Positions 8,489 to 16,727 of a DNA stretch of 64,000 bases are shown here, in pieces. The position numbers and the translations under genes were made by a program. Source of the stretch: Leptothrix cholodnii SP-6 (lineage in GTDB: Bacteria; Pseudomonadota; Gammaproteobacteria; Burkholderiales; Burkholderiaceae_C); the NCBI RefSeq assembly GCF_000019785.1, contig NC_010524.1, positions 4,266,001-4,330,000 of the forward strand. The letters are read 5' to 3'. Under the pieces are notes generated by a model. It saw only the letters and a list, made by a program, of their open reading frames with translations. It was not told the origin of the DNA and searched no databases. The first letter of the stretch is position 1, and every line of letters starts with the position of its first letter.

Positions 8489-10087
8489 TCAGTACGCCGC
8501 CACCGAGCCGTTGCTGCGCGGGTCGAAGCCCCCCACCAGCAGCCCGTTGGCCTCGCGGATCAGCGCACCGGCGTGGCCGACCGACTCGTCCCAGTCGGCC
8601 AGCAGCTCGACCTCGTGGCCCAGCGCGCGCAGCGCAGCCACCGTCGACGCCGGGAAGCGTGATTCGAGCTTGAGGCTGTCGCTGGCCATGCCCCAGGTGC
8701 GCCCGAGCAGCCAGCGCGGCAGCTCGATCGCCGCCTGCGGCGCCAGGCCGAAGCGGTGGATGCGGCTGAACACCGTGGCCTGCGTCTGCGGCTGGCCGTC
8801 GCCGCCCATCGTGCCGTAGACCATCAGGCGGCCGTCGTCGAGCTGCGCCAGCGCCGGGTTGAGGGTGTGGAACGGCCGCTTGTGCGGCGCCAGCGCGTTG
8901 ATGTGCGCGGGGTCGAGGCTGAAGCTGCAGCCGCGGTTCTGCCAGTTGACGCCCGAGCCCGGCAGCACGATGCCCGATCCGAACTCGTGATAGATGCTCT
9001 GGATGAACGAGACCGCGCGGCCCTGGCCGTCGATCACGCCCATCCAGACGGTGTCGCCGGGGTCGGTCTTGCGGCCGAAGGGCGCGGCCTGCGTCAGGCT
9101 GATGCGCCCGGCCAGCTCGTCGAGCAGCTCGTCGCGCAGCAGCGCGGCGGGTGCGATCTTCATGAAGGCCGGGTCGGTGACGTGCTGGTCGCGCAGCGCA
9201 AACGCCTGCTTGGTGGCCTCGACCTGTGCATGCACGAAGGCCGGGCCGAGCGGGTCGGCGTCCCAGCCCTTGAGGCGCGCCATGATGCCCAGGATCATCA
9301 GCGAGACCACGCCCTGCGAGGGCGGCGTCATGTTCATCAGCGTCAGGCCCTGCAGGCGCAGCGCCAGCGGGTCGACGCGCTTGGCGTGGTGCGCCTGCAG
9401 GTCGGCCAGCGTCAGCGGGCTGTCGACGGCGGCCAGTTCGGCGGCGAGCTGGCGCGCCAGGTCACCGCGGTAGAAATCATCCGTGCCGTGCGCGGCGATG
9501 CGTTCGAGCGTGGCGGCCAGGCGCGGCAGCTTGAACAGGCTGCCGGCGGCGGGCACCTCGCCGCCGGGCAGGAAGGTCTCGGCAAAACCGGCGATCGGCG
9601 CCAGCTCGGCCTGCTTGGCCGTGGTGCAGGCCCACTGGCTGTGCGTGACGGGAATGCCCTCGCGGGCGTACCAGGTGGCGTCTTCGAGCAGGCGCGACAG
9701 CGGCAGGCGCCCGCCCCACTCTTGCGACAGCGCATGCGCCGCGCCCCAGCCCGACACCGTGCCGGCCACCGTCAGCGCCGCCACGCCGCCTCGAAACGGG
9801 ATGCTGCCGCGCACGCCGCGCTGCGCGTAGCGGTCGATCGAGGCCGCCGCCGCGCTGGCGCCACTGGCGTCGATGCCCTGCGGCTGGCCGCCCGGGCCGC
9901 TGATGACCCAGAAGCCGTCGCCGCCGATCGAGTTCATGTGCGGGTAGACCACCGCGATCGAGGCCGCGGCGGCGATCATGGCTTCGAGCGCGTTGCCGCC
10001 TTCGCGCAGCACGCGCAAGGCGGCTTCGGAGGCCAGGCTGTGAGGTGCCACGGCGATGCCGCGGCGGCCGAGGAAGGATTGGGTCAT
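8489..10087 (-). CDS. Gamma-glutamyltransferase-family hydrolase
   Basis: A 532-residue Ntn-hydrolase that would self-cleave to form two subunits. The likely nucleophile is T346 in DPGDTVWMGVID, followed by AVSFIQSIYHEFGSGIVLPGSG. That pattern resembles the YwrD/HpxW (oxamate amidohydrolase) branch of the gamma-glutamyltransferase family as much as classical Ggt. The start at 10087 is chosen for GGAGACACC just upstream; the reading frame stays open further but without support. No clear signal peptide is present, so it is probably cytoplasmic. It lies 77 bp downstream of the cysB-like gene on the same strand, which suggests CysB control and a role in releasing cysteine from glutathione-type compounds; the substrate is uncertain. 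Confidence 0.88.
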   Translation of the reverse strand: MTQSFLGRRGIAVAPHSLASEAALRVLREGGNALEAMIAAAASIAVVYPHMNSIGGDGFWVISGPGGQPQGIDASGASAAAASIDRYAQRGVRGSIPFRGGVAALTVAGTVSGWGAAHALSQEWGGRLPLSRLLEDATWYAREGIPVTHSQWACTTAKQAELAPIAGFAETFLPGGEVPAAGSLFKLPRLAATLERIAAHGTDDFYRGDLARQLAAELAAVDSPLTLADLQAHHAKRVDPLALRLQGLTLMNMTPPSQGVVSLMILGIMARLKGWDADPLGPAFVHAQVEATKQAFALRDQHVTDPAFMKIAPAALLRDELLDELAGRISLTQAAPFGRKTDPGDTVWMGVIDGQGRAVSFIQSIYHEFGSGIVLPGSGVNWQNRGCSFSLDPAHINALAPHKRPFHTLNPALAQLDDGRLMVYGTMGGDGQPQTQATVFSRIHRFGLAPQAAIELPRWLLGRTWGMASDSLKLESRFPASTVAALRALGHEVELLADWDESVGHAGALIREANGLLVGGFDPRSNGSVAAY

Positions 10088-10164
10088 GGTGTCTCCGCGC
10101 AGGTTGTGGAACGCAGGCGCGATGATGCCGTGACCGGCCGCCGGTCCGGGCCGGACGGGGCGGC

Positions 10165-11103
10165 TCAGTCTTCGACCGGCTCGCCCGTCAGCGCCTGCTC
10201 GACCGCCTCGCGTGTCAGCGTCGGTGCAAAGGCCTCGATGAAGGCGTAGACGTAGCCGCGCAGCCAGGTGCCGCGCCGGATCGCCAGCCGGGTCAGGTTG
10301 ATCTCGAACAGGTGGCCGGCGTCGAGCGCTTGCAGGTTGCGGTCGCGCTCGGCGTCGAAGGCGATCGAGGCGACGAGGCCCACGCCGATGCCGAGCTCGA
10401 CGTAGGTCTTGATGACGTCGGCGTCCATTGCGGTCAGCACCACGGCGGGCTTGAGGCCGGCGCGGGCGAAGGCCTCGTCGATGTGGGTGCGGCCGGTGTA
10501 GCCGGTGTCGTAGGTGACGATGGGTTCGCGCGCGAGCTGCGCCAGCGTGATCGGCCCGTCCACATCGAGCAGCGGATGCCCGACCGGCACCACGACGCTG
10601 TGGGTCCAGCGGTAACACGGCAGCGCCACCAGCTGCTCGTACTGCGCCAGCGCCTCGGTGGCGACGCCGATGTCGGCCTCGCCCGACAGCAGCATCTCGG
10701 CCACCTGGCGCGGCGAGCCCTGGTGCAGGTTGAGCGTGACGTGCGGATAGAGCGTGCGGAAATCGCGCACCACCTGCGGCAGCGCGTAACGCGCCTGCGA
10801 GTGGGTGGCGGCGATCGACAGCCGGCCGGTGTCCTGGGACGCGAAGTCGGCACCGGCGCGCCGCAGGTTGTCGGCGTCGAGCAGCAGGCGCTCGACGATC
10901 GGCAGCACCGCCTCGCCGGGCGGTGTCAGGCCGGTCAGGCGCTTGCCGGCGCGCACGAAGATCTCGACGCCGAGCTCGTCCTCGAGCTCGCGGATCTGGC
11001 GGCTGACGCCGGGCTGCGAGGTGTGCAGCGCGGCGGCCACGTCGGTCAGGTTGAAGCCCGAGCGGGCCGTTTCGCGCACGGCGCGCAGTTGCTGGAAGTT
11101 CAC
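10165..11103 (-). CDS. cysB: LysR-family sulfur regulator, CysB type
   Basis: A 312-residue LysR-type regulator very close to CysB/Cbl. It opens with NFQQLRAVRETARSGFNLTD, continues with the helix-turn-helix AAALHTSQPGVSRQIRELE and EIFVRAGKRLTGLTPPGE, and has the ligand domain from about 90. CysB activates sulfate uptake and reduction genes when acetylserine accumulates. The start is GTG at 11103, set by alignment of the CysB N-terminus and a GAGG about 8 bp upstream. The gene is oriented away from cysA and precedes the gamma-glutamyltransferase gene, so the usual cysA-cysB order is broken by an inverted segment. Confidence 0.92.
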   Translation of the reverse strand: MNFQQLRAVRETARSGFNLTDVAAALHTSQPGVSRQIRELEDELGVEIFVRAGKRLTGLTPPGEAVLPIVERLLLDADNLRRAGADFASQDTGRLSIAATHSQARYALPQVVRDFRTLYPHVTLNLHQGSPRQVAEMLLSGEADIGVATEALAQYEQLVALPCYRWTHSVVVPVGHPLLDVDGPITLAQLAREPIVTYDTGYTGRTHIDEAFARAGLKPAVVLTAMDADVIKTYVELGIGVGLVASIAFDAERDRNLQALDAGHLFEINLTRLAIRRGTWLRGYVYAFIEAFAPTLTREAVEQALTGEPVED

Positions 11104-11297
11104 CGGATGCCCTCGTCGGCCGGCGGCAGGCCCGGCCCCTCTGTTTGATGAACGAATTATTGAAGCCATTGCAAACACGCCGATCGAATCAATGCGATGA
11201 AGCATGGTCGGCAAACGCATAAGCGGCGGGTGGCCCGGCGCAGCGATCGGCGCCGGTGCTCTGGCAAACTGGCCGCGCCCTCCCGATCGCCACCCGC

Positions 11298-11705
11298 ATG
11301 ACCGCGCCAGCCCTTGCCCCGATTGCCCACCCCGACGCCGGCTGGCTCGTCGCCTGCCTGTGCGCGCGCTGGTGCAACACCTGCGAGGCCTACCGCGTCA
11401 CGTTCGCGCAGGTGGCCGCCCAGTTCCCGGCGCTGCGTTTCGTCTGGGTCGACATCGAGGACGAGGCCGACACGCTCGGCGACGCCGCGCTCGAGGTCGA
11501 GAACTTCCCGACCGTGATGCTGCTGCAGCACGGCCGGCCACGCTTCTTCGGCACGCTGCTGCCGCACGCGAGCACCTTGTCGCGCACGCTGACCGCCGCG
11601 CTGGCGGGTGAACTCGCCGGCGCCGGCCTGGGGACCACGGCCGATGCGCTGGCGCCGGGCGTGCTGCGAGTGGCCGCGCACGACGAGGCGTCGGCCCCGC
11701 GCTGA
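11298..11705 (+). CDS. Thioredoxin-family protein
   Basis: A 135-residue thioredoxin-fold protein with the redox motif ARWCNTCE (C26 and C29) and the conserved cis-proline segment VENFPTVMLL. The start at ATG 11298 is chosen because residues upstream in the frame (from 11256) do not resemble the family. The motif WCNTC differs from the WCGPC of thioredoxin 1, so this is a specialised or accessory thioredoxin; no signal peptide is seen, and it is probably cytoplasmic. It is divergent from cysB across 194 bp and convergent with the phosphatase gene. Confidence 0.82.
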   Translation: MTAPALAPIAHPDAGWLVACLCARWCNTCEAYRVTFAQVAAQFPALRFVWVDIEDEADTLGDAALEVENFPTVMLLQHGRPRFFGTLLPHASTLSRTLTAALAGELAGAGLGTTADALAPGVLRVAAHDEASAPR

Positions 11706-11728
11706 AGCCGGCTCGCAGACCCGCAGGT

Positions 11729-12403
11729 TCAGGGGGCGATCGCGTCGGGATCGGCCGGGGCCGACGTCAGCGGGTCGGTCGACGGCTGCTCGGGCAGGTC
11801 GGCCAGGTGATCGGCCACGGCCCAGCTCACGATCGTCAGACGGCCGTCCTGCCAGCGCAGGCGGTTGATGCCGGCGTTCGGGATGGCGCAGCGGCGCGCG
11901 CCGTCGAGCGGCAGGCCGTGCACGCCGCGCCACAGCATGTCGAGCACGCCCCCGTGGGTGACGATCAGCACGCGGCGGCCGGCGTGGCGTTCGACCACAT
12001 CCTGCACCGCGGCGTGCACGCGCGCGTAGAACTGGCGGGTGGTCTCGCCGCCGGGCGGCGCGAAGTCGGCCCGGTGTTCGCCGTACCGGCGCCAGAGTTC
12101 GGGCTGCTCGCGGCGCAGCGTGGCGACGTCCTGGCCCTCGAAGGCGCCGTAATGCTGCTCGCGCCAGCGGGCGTCGTGATGCGCGGTCCAGCCGCGCTGC
12201 GCCAGCAGCGGCGCGGCGGTGGCGCGCACGCGGGCCAGGTCGCTGGCGAGCACGAGGTCGAAGTGGTCGCCGGCCAGCGCCTGCGGCAATCGCCCGGCCT
12301 GCAGATGACCCAGTTCGTTGAGCGGAACGTCGAGCTGACCCTGGAAGCGGCGGATGCGATTCCAGTCGGTTTCACCGTGGCGCACAAGAGTCAGTTCGGT
12401 CAT
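11729..12403 (-). CDS. Histidine phosphatase family protein (phosphoglycerate mutase-like)
   Basis: A 224-residue enzyme of the histidine phosphatase superfamily. The phospho-histidine motif TLVRHGETDWN is at residues 5-15 and the second catalytic histidine lies in IVTHGGVLDML; GQLDVPLNELG is also conserved. Such proteins hydrolyse small phosphorylated metabolites (alpha-ribazole phosphatase/GpmB-like); the substrate cannot be told from sequence. The C-terminal tail (STDPLTSAPADPDAIAP) is not conserved. The ATG at 12403 is the natural start because the catalytic motif begins immediately; the frame stays open upstream by chance. Confidence 0.9.
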   Translation of the reverse strand: MTELTLVRHGETDWNRIRRFQGQLDVPLNELGHLQAGRLPQALAGDHFDLVLASDLARVRATAAPLLAQRGWTAHHDARWREQHYGAFEGQDVATLRREQPELWRRYGEHRADFAPPGGETTRQFYARVHAAVQDVVERHAGRRVLIVTHGGVLDMLWRGVHGLPLDGARRCAIPNAGINRLRWQDGRLTIVSWAVADHLADLPEQPSTDPLTSAPADPDAIAP

Positions 12404-12482
12404 CGAAAACCCGCGTTCATGCAAGGATGCCGAGGATACGACGCCACCCGTTGCAATGCCCGAAGGGCCCGGAGGGCGCTGC

Positions 12483-12520
12483 CATAATCCGGCGCCCGCC
12501 CTCGTGCGCGGGCTTTTTTT
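12483..12520 (+). promoter_or_regulatory. Candidate -10 element and terminator-like hairpin upstream of secB
   Basis: CATAAT at 12483-12488 resembles a -10 element. Immediately after it, GCCCGC (12494-12499) and GCGGGC (12508-12513) form a hairpin followed by seven T (12514-12520), 36 bp before the secB ATG. If CATAAT is the -10, the hairpin would sit at the very 5' end of the transcript; if transcription arrives from upstream, it would act as a terminator. Confidence 0.45.
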
Positions 12521-12556
12521 GCGACTTCCGCGCCCACCTGACCGAGACATCACACC

Positions 12557-13018
12557 ATGGCCGATGAACAAGACGCAGCGGGCGAGCAGCCCGTGTTCCA
12601 GATCCAGCGCGTCTACCTGAAAGACCTGTCGCTGGAACAGCCCAACTCGCCGCAGATCCTGATCGAACAGGGCCAGCCGGCGGTCGACGTCAACCTCGGC
12701 ATCGAAGTGCAGCCGATCGCCGACGGCGTGTTCGAAGTGGCCGTCAGCGCCACCGTGACCACCAAGCTCGGCGAGCGCACGCTGTTCCTGTGCGAGGCCA
12801 AGCAGGCCGGCATCTTCGAGATCCGCAACATCGACGCCGATCAGATGCAGCCGATCCTGGGCATCGCCTGCCCCGGCATCGTCTACCCCTATCTGCGCGC
12901 CGTGGTGGCCGACATCATCAGCCGCGCCGGTTTCCCGCCGGTGCACCTGGCCGAAGTCAACTTCCAGGCCATGTACGAAGCGCAGCAGCAAAGCGGCGCC
13001 CAGCAGCTCAACTCCTGA
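12557..13018 (+). CDS. secB: Protein-export chaperone SecB
   Basis: SecB is the cytoplasmic tetrameric chaperone that keeps precursor proteins unfolded and passes them to SecA. The 153-residue protein is family-typical: [19 protein letters not shown] near the start, [31 protein letters not shown], and the [19 protein letters not shown] core with [10 protein letters not shown]. It is followed 32 bp later by gpsA, the common secB-gpsA order in proteobacteria. A glutaredoxin gene often found directly upstream in other genomes is absent. Confidence 0.97.
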
Positions 13019-13050
13019 GCCCGTTCCGGCCTCGGCACGGCGCACACAGC

Positions 13051-14064
13051 ATGCAGATCACGGTATTGGGCGCAGGCGCCTGGGGCACGGCGGTGGCCGC
13101 ACAGGCTGCGCTGCGCCATCCGACGCTGCTGTGGGGCCGCGACCCCGCGCAGATGGCCGAGATCGCCGCCACGCGGCGCAATCAGCGCTATCTGCCGGAC
13201 GCAGACCTGCCCGCCAGGCTGGTCTGCAGTGGCGACTGGGACGCGGCGCTGGCTCACGTCAGCGCCCGGGCCGGCACCGATGCGGATGCGAACGGCGCCG
13301 GCCTGGTGATCGTCGCCACGCCGATGGCGGCCCTGCGCGAGATGCTGGCGCGCATCCCGCAAGGTCTGCCGACGCTGTGGCTGTGCAAGGGCTTCGAGGC
13401 CGGCACCGGCCTGCTCGGCCACGAGATCGCCCGCGAGGTGGCGCCGCAGCTGGCCTGCGGCGTGCTGTCGGGCCCGAGCTTCGCGCTCGAGGTGGCGCGC
13501 CAGCAGCCCACCGCGCTGGTCGCCGCCAGCCAGCATGAAAGCGTGCGCGACGCCGCGGTGCGCGCGCTGCACGGCGCCAGCCTGCGGGTCTACGCGTCGG
13601 ACGACCCGGTCGGCGTCGAAGTAGGCGGCGCGGTCAAGAACGTGCTGGCGATCGCCACCGGCATCGCCGACGGCATGGGCCTGGGCCTGAACGCGCGCGC
13701 CGCGCTGATCACGCGCGGCCTGGCCGAGATGACGCGCCTGGGCCTGGCGCTGGGCGCACGCGCCGAGACCTTCATGGGCTTGTCCGGGCTGGGCGATCTG
13801 GTGCTGACCGCCACCGGCGACCTGTCACGCAACCGCCGCGTCGGCCTGCGGCTGGCCGACGGGCAGACGCTGGCGCAGATCCTGGCCGAACTCGGCCATG
13901 TCTCCGAAGGCGTCTACAGCGCCGGCACGGTGCTCGAACGCGCCGGCCGGCTGGGCGTCGACATGCCGATCACCGCCGCGGTGGTGGCCGTGCTGCAAGG
14001 CGGACTGGCCCCGCGTGATGCGGTGGCGGCGCTGATGCAGCGCGAAGCCCGCGCCGAGAGCTGA
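13051..14064 (+). CDS. gpsA: Glycerol-3-phosphate dehydrogenase [NAD(P)+]
   Basis: Reduces dihydroxyacetone phosphate to sn-glycerol 3-phosphate, the backbone for phospholipids, in the cytoplasm. The 337-residue protein starts with the dinucleotide fold [16 protein letters not shown] and carries the catalytic and substrate-binding stretches [28 protein letters not shown] and [19 protein letters not shown]. The length is typical. It is downstream of secB in a probable two-gene operon and convergent with trmL, with a CCGGCTC/GAGCCGG hairpin at 14071-14089 between them. Confidence 0.97.
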   Translation: MQITVLGAGAWGTAVAAQAALRHPTLLWGRDPAQMAEIAATRRNQRYLPDADLPARLVCSGDWDAALAHVSARAGTDADANGAGLVIVATPMAALREMLARIPQGLPTLWLCKGFEAGTGLLGHEIAREVAPQLACGVLSGPSFALEVARQQPTALVAASQHESVRDAAVRALHGASLRVYASDDPVGVEVGGAVKNVLAIATGIADGMGLGLNARAALITRGLAEMTRLGLALGARAETFMGLSGLGDLVLTATGDLSRNRRVGLRLADGQTLAQILAELGHVSEGVYSAGTVLERAGRLGVDMPITAAVVAVLQGGLAPRDAVAALMQREARAES

Positions 14065-14090
14065 AGCCCCCCGGCTCAGGGCGAGCCGGC

Positions 14091-14561
14091 TCAGACAGCG
14101 CCGGCGTAACCCTGCTGGCGCCAGGCGTCGAACACCGCCACCGCCACCGCATTGCTCAGGTTCAGGCTGCGCTGACCGGCGCGCATCGGCAGCCGCACGC
14201 GCTGTGCCGGGGCGATCTGCTCGCGCACGTCTTCGGGCAGGCCACTGGTCTCGCAACCGAACACCAGCCAGGCATCGGCCGGCCAGACCACCTCGGCCAG
14301 CGACCGGCTGCCGCGGGTGGTGAAGGCGTAGAGCGTGGCCGGGTCGGGCCGCTGGTCGGCGAGGAACGCGGCCCAGCCGGCGTGGCGGCGCACGGGCGCG
14401 TACTCGTGATAGTCGAGGCCGGCGCGGCGCAGCAGGCGGTCGTCCATCGAAAAACCGAGCGGCTCGATCAGGTGCAGCTCGCAGCCGGTGTTGGCGGCCA
14501 GCCGGATCACGTTGCCGGTGTTGGGCGGGATTTCGGGGTGGACCAGGACGATGCGGAACAT
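14091..14561 (-). CDS. trmL: tRNA (cytidine(34)-2'-O)-methyltransferase TrmL
   Basis: A SPOUT-fold methyltransferase that 2'-O-methylates the wobble base of tRNA-Leu. The 156-residue protein matches TrmL across its length: FRIVLVHPEIPPNTGNVIRLAANTGCELHLIEPLGF at the N-terminus and the knot region LVFGCETSGLPE, RVRLPMRAGQRSLNLSNAVAVAVFDAW at the end. The start at 14561 gives the usual family length; the open frame beyond it is the antisense extension over comF. It is 56 bp downstream of comF on the same strand. Confidence 0.95.
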   Translation of the reverse strand: MFRIVLVHPEIPPNTGNVIRLAANTGCELHLIEPLGFSMDDRLLRRAGLDYHEYAPVRRHAGWAAFLADQRPDPATLYAFTTRGSRSLAEVVWPADAWLVFGCETSGLPEDVREQIAPAQRVRLPMRAGQRSLNLSNAVAVAVFDAWRQQGYAGAV

Positions 14562-14617
14562 GGCGGACAGGGCGCGGGCGGGCCGGCAGTATGCCGCCGC
14601 GTCATCGGATTGCGGCT

Positions 14618-15418
14618 TCAGCGGGCCGGCGTGCGCGCCAGCACCCAGGCCTGCACGCTGGCCGCGCCGCCGCGCTGCAAGGTGAGCGCCAGCTCGGCGA
14701 GGGTAGCGCCGGTGGTCATGACGTCGTCGACGATCGCGACGTGGCGCGCCGCCACCGCGATCTGGCCGGCAGCCGTGAGCGCGTAGGCGCCGCGCACCTG
14801 GCGACGGCGCTCGTCGCCGTGCAGCGCGGCCTGATGGGCGCCGCCGATGACCCGTTCGACGAGGTCGTGGCGTGCCGCCAGATCGAAGGCCCGGCCGAGC
14901 CGCCGCGCCAGCTCCCAGGCCTGGTTGTAGCCGCGCTCGCGCAGGCGCTCGGGGGTGAGCGGCGCCGGCACGATCAGGTCGGGGCGCGGCAGGCCGGCGT
15001 CGAATGCCGCCGCCAGGCCGCGTGTCATCAGGCCTGTCAGCGGCCGCGCCAGCTCGACCGCCTCGTTGAACTTGAAGCGCGCGATCAGCGCGTCCCACGG
15101 GTAGCCGTAGTCGACCGCGGCGAAGGTGGCGGACATCGGCGGCGGCCGGCGCATGCAGTCGGCGCACTGCGCGACACCCGTCGCGACCTCGATGGCGCAG
15201 CGGCCGCACCGTGGCACCGGCGCGGCGTGCAGCCGCAGGCAGGGCTCGCACAAGGCCGAACGCTGCCAGCGCCGGCACACCCGGCACAGGCTGCCGAAAG
15301 CCGGGCCGCAGCGCCAGGCGTCGGCCAGCGTGCGGCCAGCGGCGCGCAGCACGGTGTCGTGATCCGCAGGGGACGGCGGCAGGTCGGCCGGCTCGTGGAC
15401 GCTCGTCGGCAGGGGCAT
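14618..15418 (-). CDS. comF: ComF-family phosphoribosyltransferase-like protein
   Basis: A 266-residue ComF/GntX-type protein. Four cysteine pairs near the N-terminus (CRVCRRW, CEPCLRLH, CGRCAIEV, CADCMRR) form a double zinc-ribbon, and the C-terminal half holds the phosphoribosyltransferase motif VAIVDDVMTTGATLAE. ComF is linked to DNA uptake and use of external DNA in several bacteria; the precise reaction is not established. The start at 15418 is preferred because it places the gene just downstream of a -10-like element shared with the divergent bioC-like gene. Confidence 0.9.
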   Translation of the reverse strand: MPLPTSVHEPADLPPSPADHDTVLRAAGRTLADAWRCGPAFGSLCRVCRRWQRSALCEPCLRLHAAPVPRCGRCAIEVATGVAQCADCMRRPPPMSATFAAVDYGYPWDALIARFKFNEAVELARPLTGLMTRGLAAAFDAGLPRPDLIVPAPLTPERLRERGYNQAWELARRLGRAFDLAARHDLVERVIGGAHQAALHGDERRRQVRGAYALTAAGQIAVAARHVAIVDDVMTTGATLAELALTLQRGGAASVQAWVLARTPAR

Positions 15419-15427
15419 GGTCGGCTC

Positions 15428-15435
15428 ACTATACT
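15428..15435. promoter_or_regulatory. Overlapping divergent -10 elements between comF and the bioC-like gene
   Basis: The 8-bp sequence ACTATACT reads TATACT on the plus strand (15430-15435) and TATAGT on the minus strand (15433-15428). Predicted start points fall only about 3-6 bases before the ATGs of the bioC-like gene (15447) and comF (15418), so both transcripts would have very short leaders. No good -35 box is visible on either side. Confidence 0.4.
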
Positions 15436-15446
15436 GCCCGCCGACC

Positions 15447-16379
15447 ATGGAACAGCCCCCCGCCCCCGCCCTCGAAGCACCCGCCGGGCCGGCCGGCCGA
15501 GGCACCCACATCGACCCCGCCGCGCTGGCCCGACTGCGCCGCCAGCTCGATCAGGCCGAGCAGCCCGCACCCTGGCTGCACGGCGAGATCGCCCGGCGCA
15601 TGGCCGAGCGGCTGCCGCTGATCCGCCTGCAGCCGCAGAGCGTGCTCGACTGGGGGGCGCAGGCCGGCAGCAGCCAGGCGCTGCTGGCTCGGCAGTACCC
15701 GAAGGCGCGCCGGATGGCGGTCGACAGCCTCGGCCAGCCGCCGGCCGACACCGCGAAGTCCGGCTCGTGGTGGCGCCGCCTGACCGGCGAGCGCGCCGCG
15801 CCGGCCACGTCCGGTCCGCCACCGGCCGACCTGCTGTGGTCGAACATGACGCTGCACTGGGTCGACGACCTGGCCGGGCTGTTCGCCCGCTGGCAGGCCG
15901 CCACGGCGATCGACGGCTTCCTGATGTTTTCGTGCCTCGGGCCCGACACGCTGCGCGAGCTGCAGGCGACCTACCGCAGCGCCGGTTTCGGCTCGCCGGG
16001 CAGCCGGCTGGTCGACATGCACGACATCGGCGACGCCCTGGTGCACGCCGGCTTTGCCGATCCGGTGATGGACATGGAGCAGCTCACGCTGACCTGGGAC
16101 AGCGCGCAGGCGATGCTCGACGAGCTGCGCTCGCTGGGCCGCAACACCGATCCGCAGCGCCACGCCGGACTGCGCACGCCGCGCTGGCACGTCGCCCTGC
16201 TCGAACGGCTCGACGCCGGACTGCGCCGCCCCGACGGCCGCCTGCACCTGACGTTCGAGGTGATCTACGGCCACGCCTTCCGACCACCGGCCAAGGCCCG
16301 GGTGGCGGCCCAAACGGAAATATCGCTCGGCGACATGCGTGAAATGACGCGCCGGCGCAACCCCCAGGGCCCGCGCTGA
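15447..16379 (+). CDS. bioC: BioC-like SAM-dependent methyltransferase
   Basis: A 310-residue class I methyltransferase resembling BioC, which methylates malonyl-ACP to start pimeloyl (biotin) synthesis. The SAM motif I is VLDWGAQAGSSQALL, a degenerate form of the usual D-x-G-x-G-x-G pattern, followed by LLWSNMTLHWVDDL, the BioC-like LMFSCLGPDTLREL and VDMHDIGDALVHAGFADPVM. The Ala/Pro-rich first 30 residues are not conserved. It is divergent from comF, a common arrangement in Burkholderiales. No other bio genes are in the window, so the biotin role is by homology only. Confidence 0.78.
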   Translation: MEQPPAPALEAPAGPAGRGTHIDPAALARLRRQLDQAEQPAPWLHGEIARRMAERLPLIRLQPQSVLDWGAQAGSSQALLARQYPKARRMAVDSLGQPPADTAKSGSWWRRLTGERAAPATSGPPPADLLWSNMTLHWVDDLAGLFARWQAATAIDGFLMFSCLGPDTLRELQATYRSAGFGSPGSRLVDMHDIGDALVHAGFADPVMDMEQLTLTWDSAQAMLDELRSLGRNTDPQRHAGLRTPRWHVALLERLDAGLRRPDGRLHLTFEVIYGHAFRPPAKARVAAQTEISLGDMREMTRRRNPQGPR

Positions 16380-16727
16380 AGCCAATCCGGCTCACATCAC
16401 GACGCGTTCGTTGCCGGCGTGAAACCTGTCACCGTAAAATCGCCGGTTTTCGCCGTTTGAAATTTCAATGACATCGATCAAACGCAGCCAGGTCTGTGCG
16501 TTTTCAGGTCGATGTCAGTGGTGATTCGCCAACATCTGCCTGAATCCAGCCTTTGGTAAGGGCTGGTCAGGATGGTGACAGGGCTCGGTCGTGAGGCAGA
16601 GTCCGGTTTCAACAACAGTGGCGCGGCCGATCGGGCGCGTCAGGACACGCAGCACGGCCCGAGCGGTCCGTGATCAACGGCATCTGGCGGTCACTGCAAG
16701 CGGTGGCCGGTGAGTTAGGTAGAGAAA
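16380..16727 (+). promoter_or_regulatory. Intergenic leader of the cox operon with candidate promoter and operators
   Basis: This 348-bp gap has no gene. TTGCCG (16411-16416) and TAAAAT (16435-16440), 18 bp apart, make a good sigma-70 promoter candidate. Just downstream are a perfect 12-bp palindrome TTGAAATTTCAA (16457-16468) and, starting at its last base, ATGAC-ATCG-ATCAA (16468-16481), which matches 8 of 10 fixed positions of an FNR/ANR box. The remaining ~245 bp before coxB shows no open reading frame worth calling. Confidence 0.5.
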
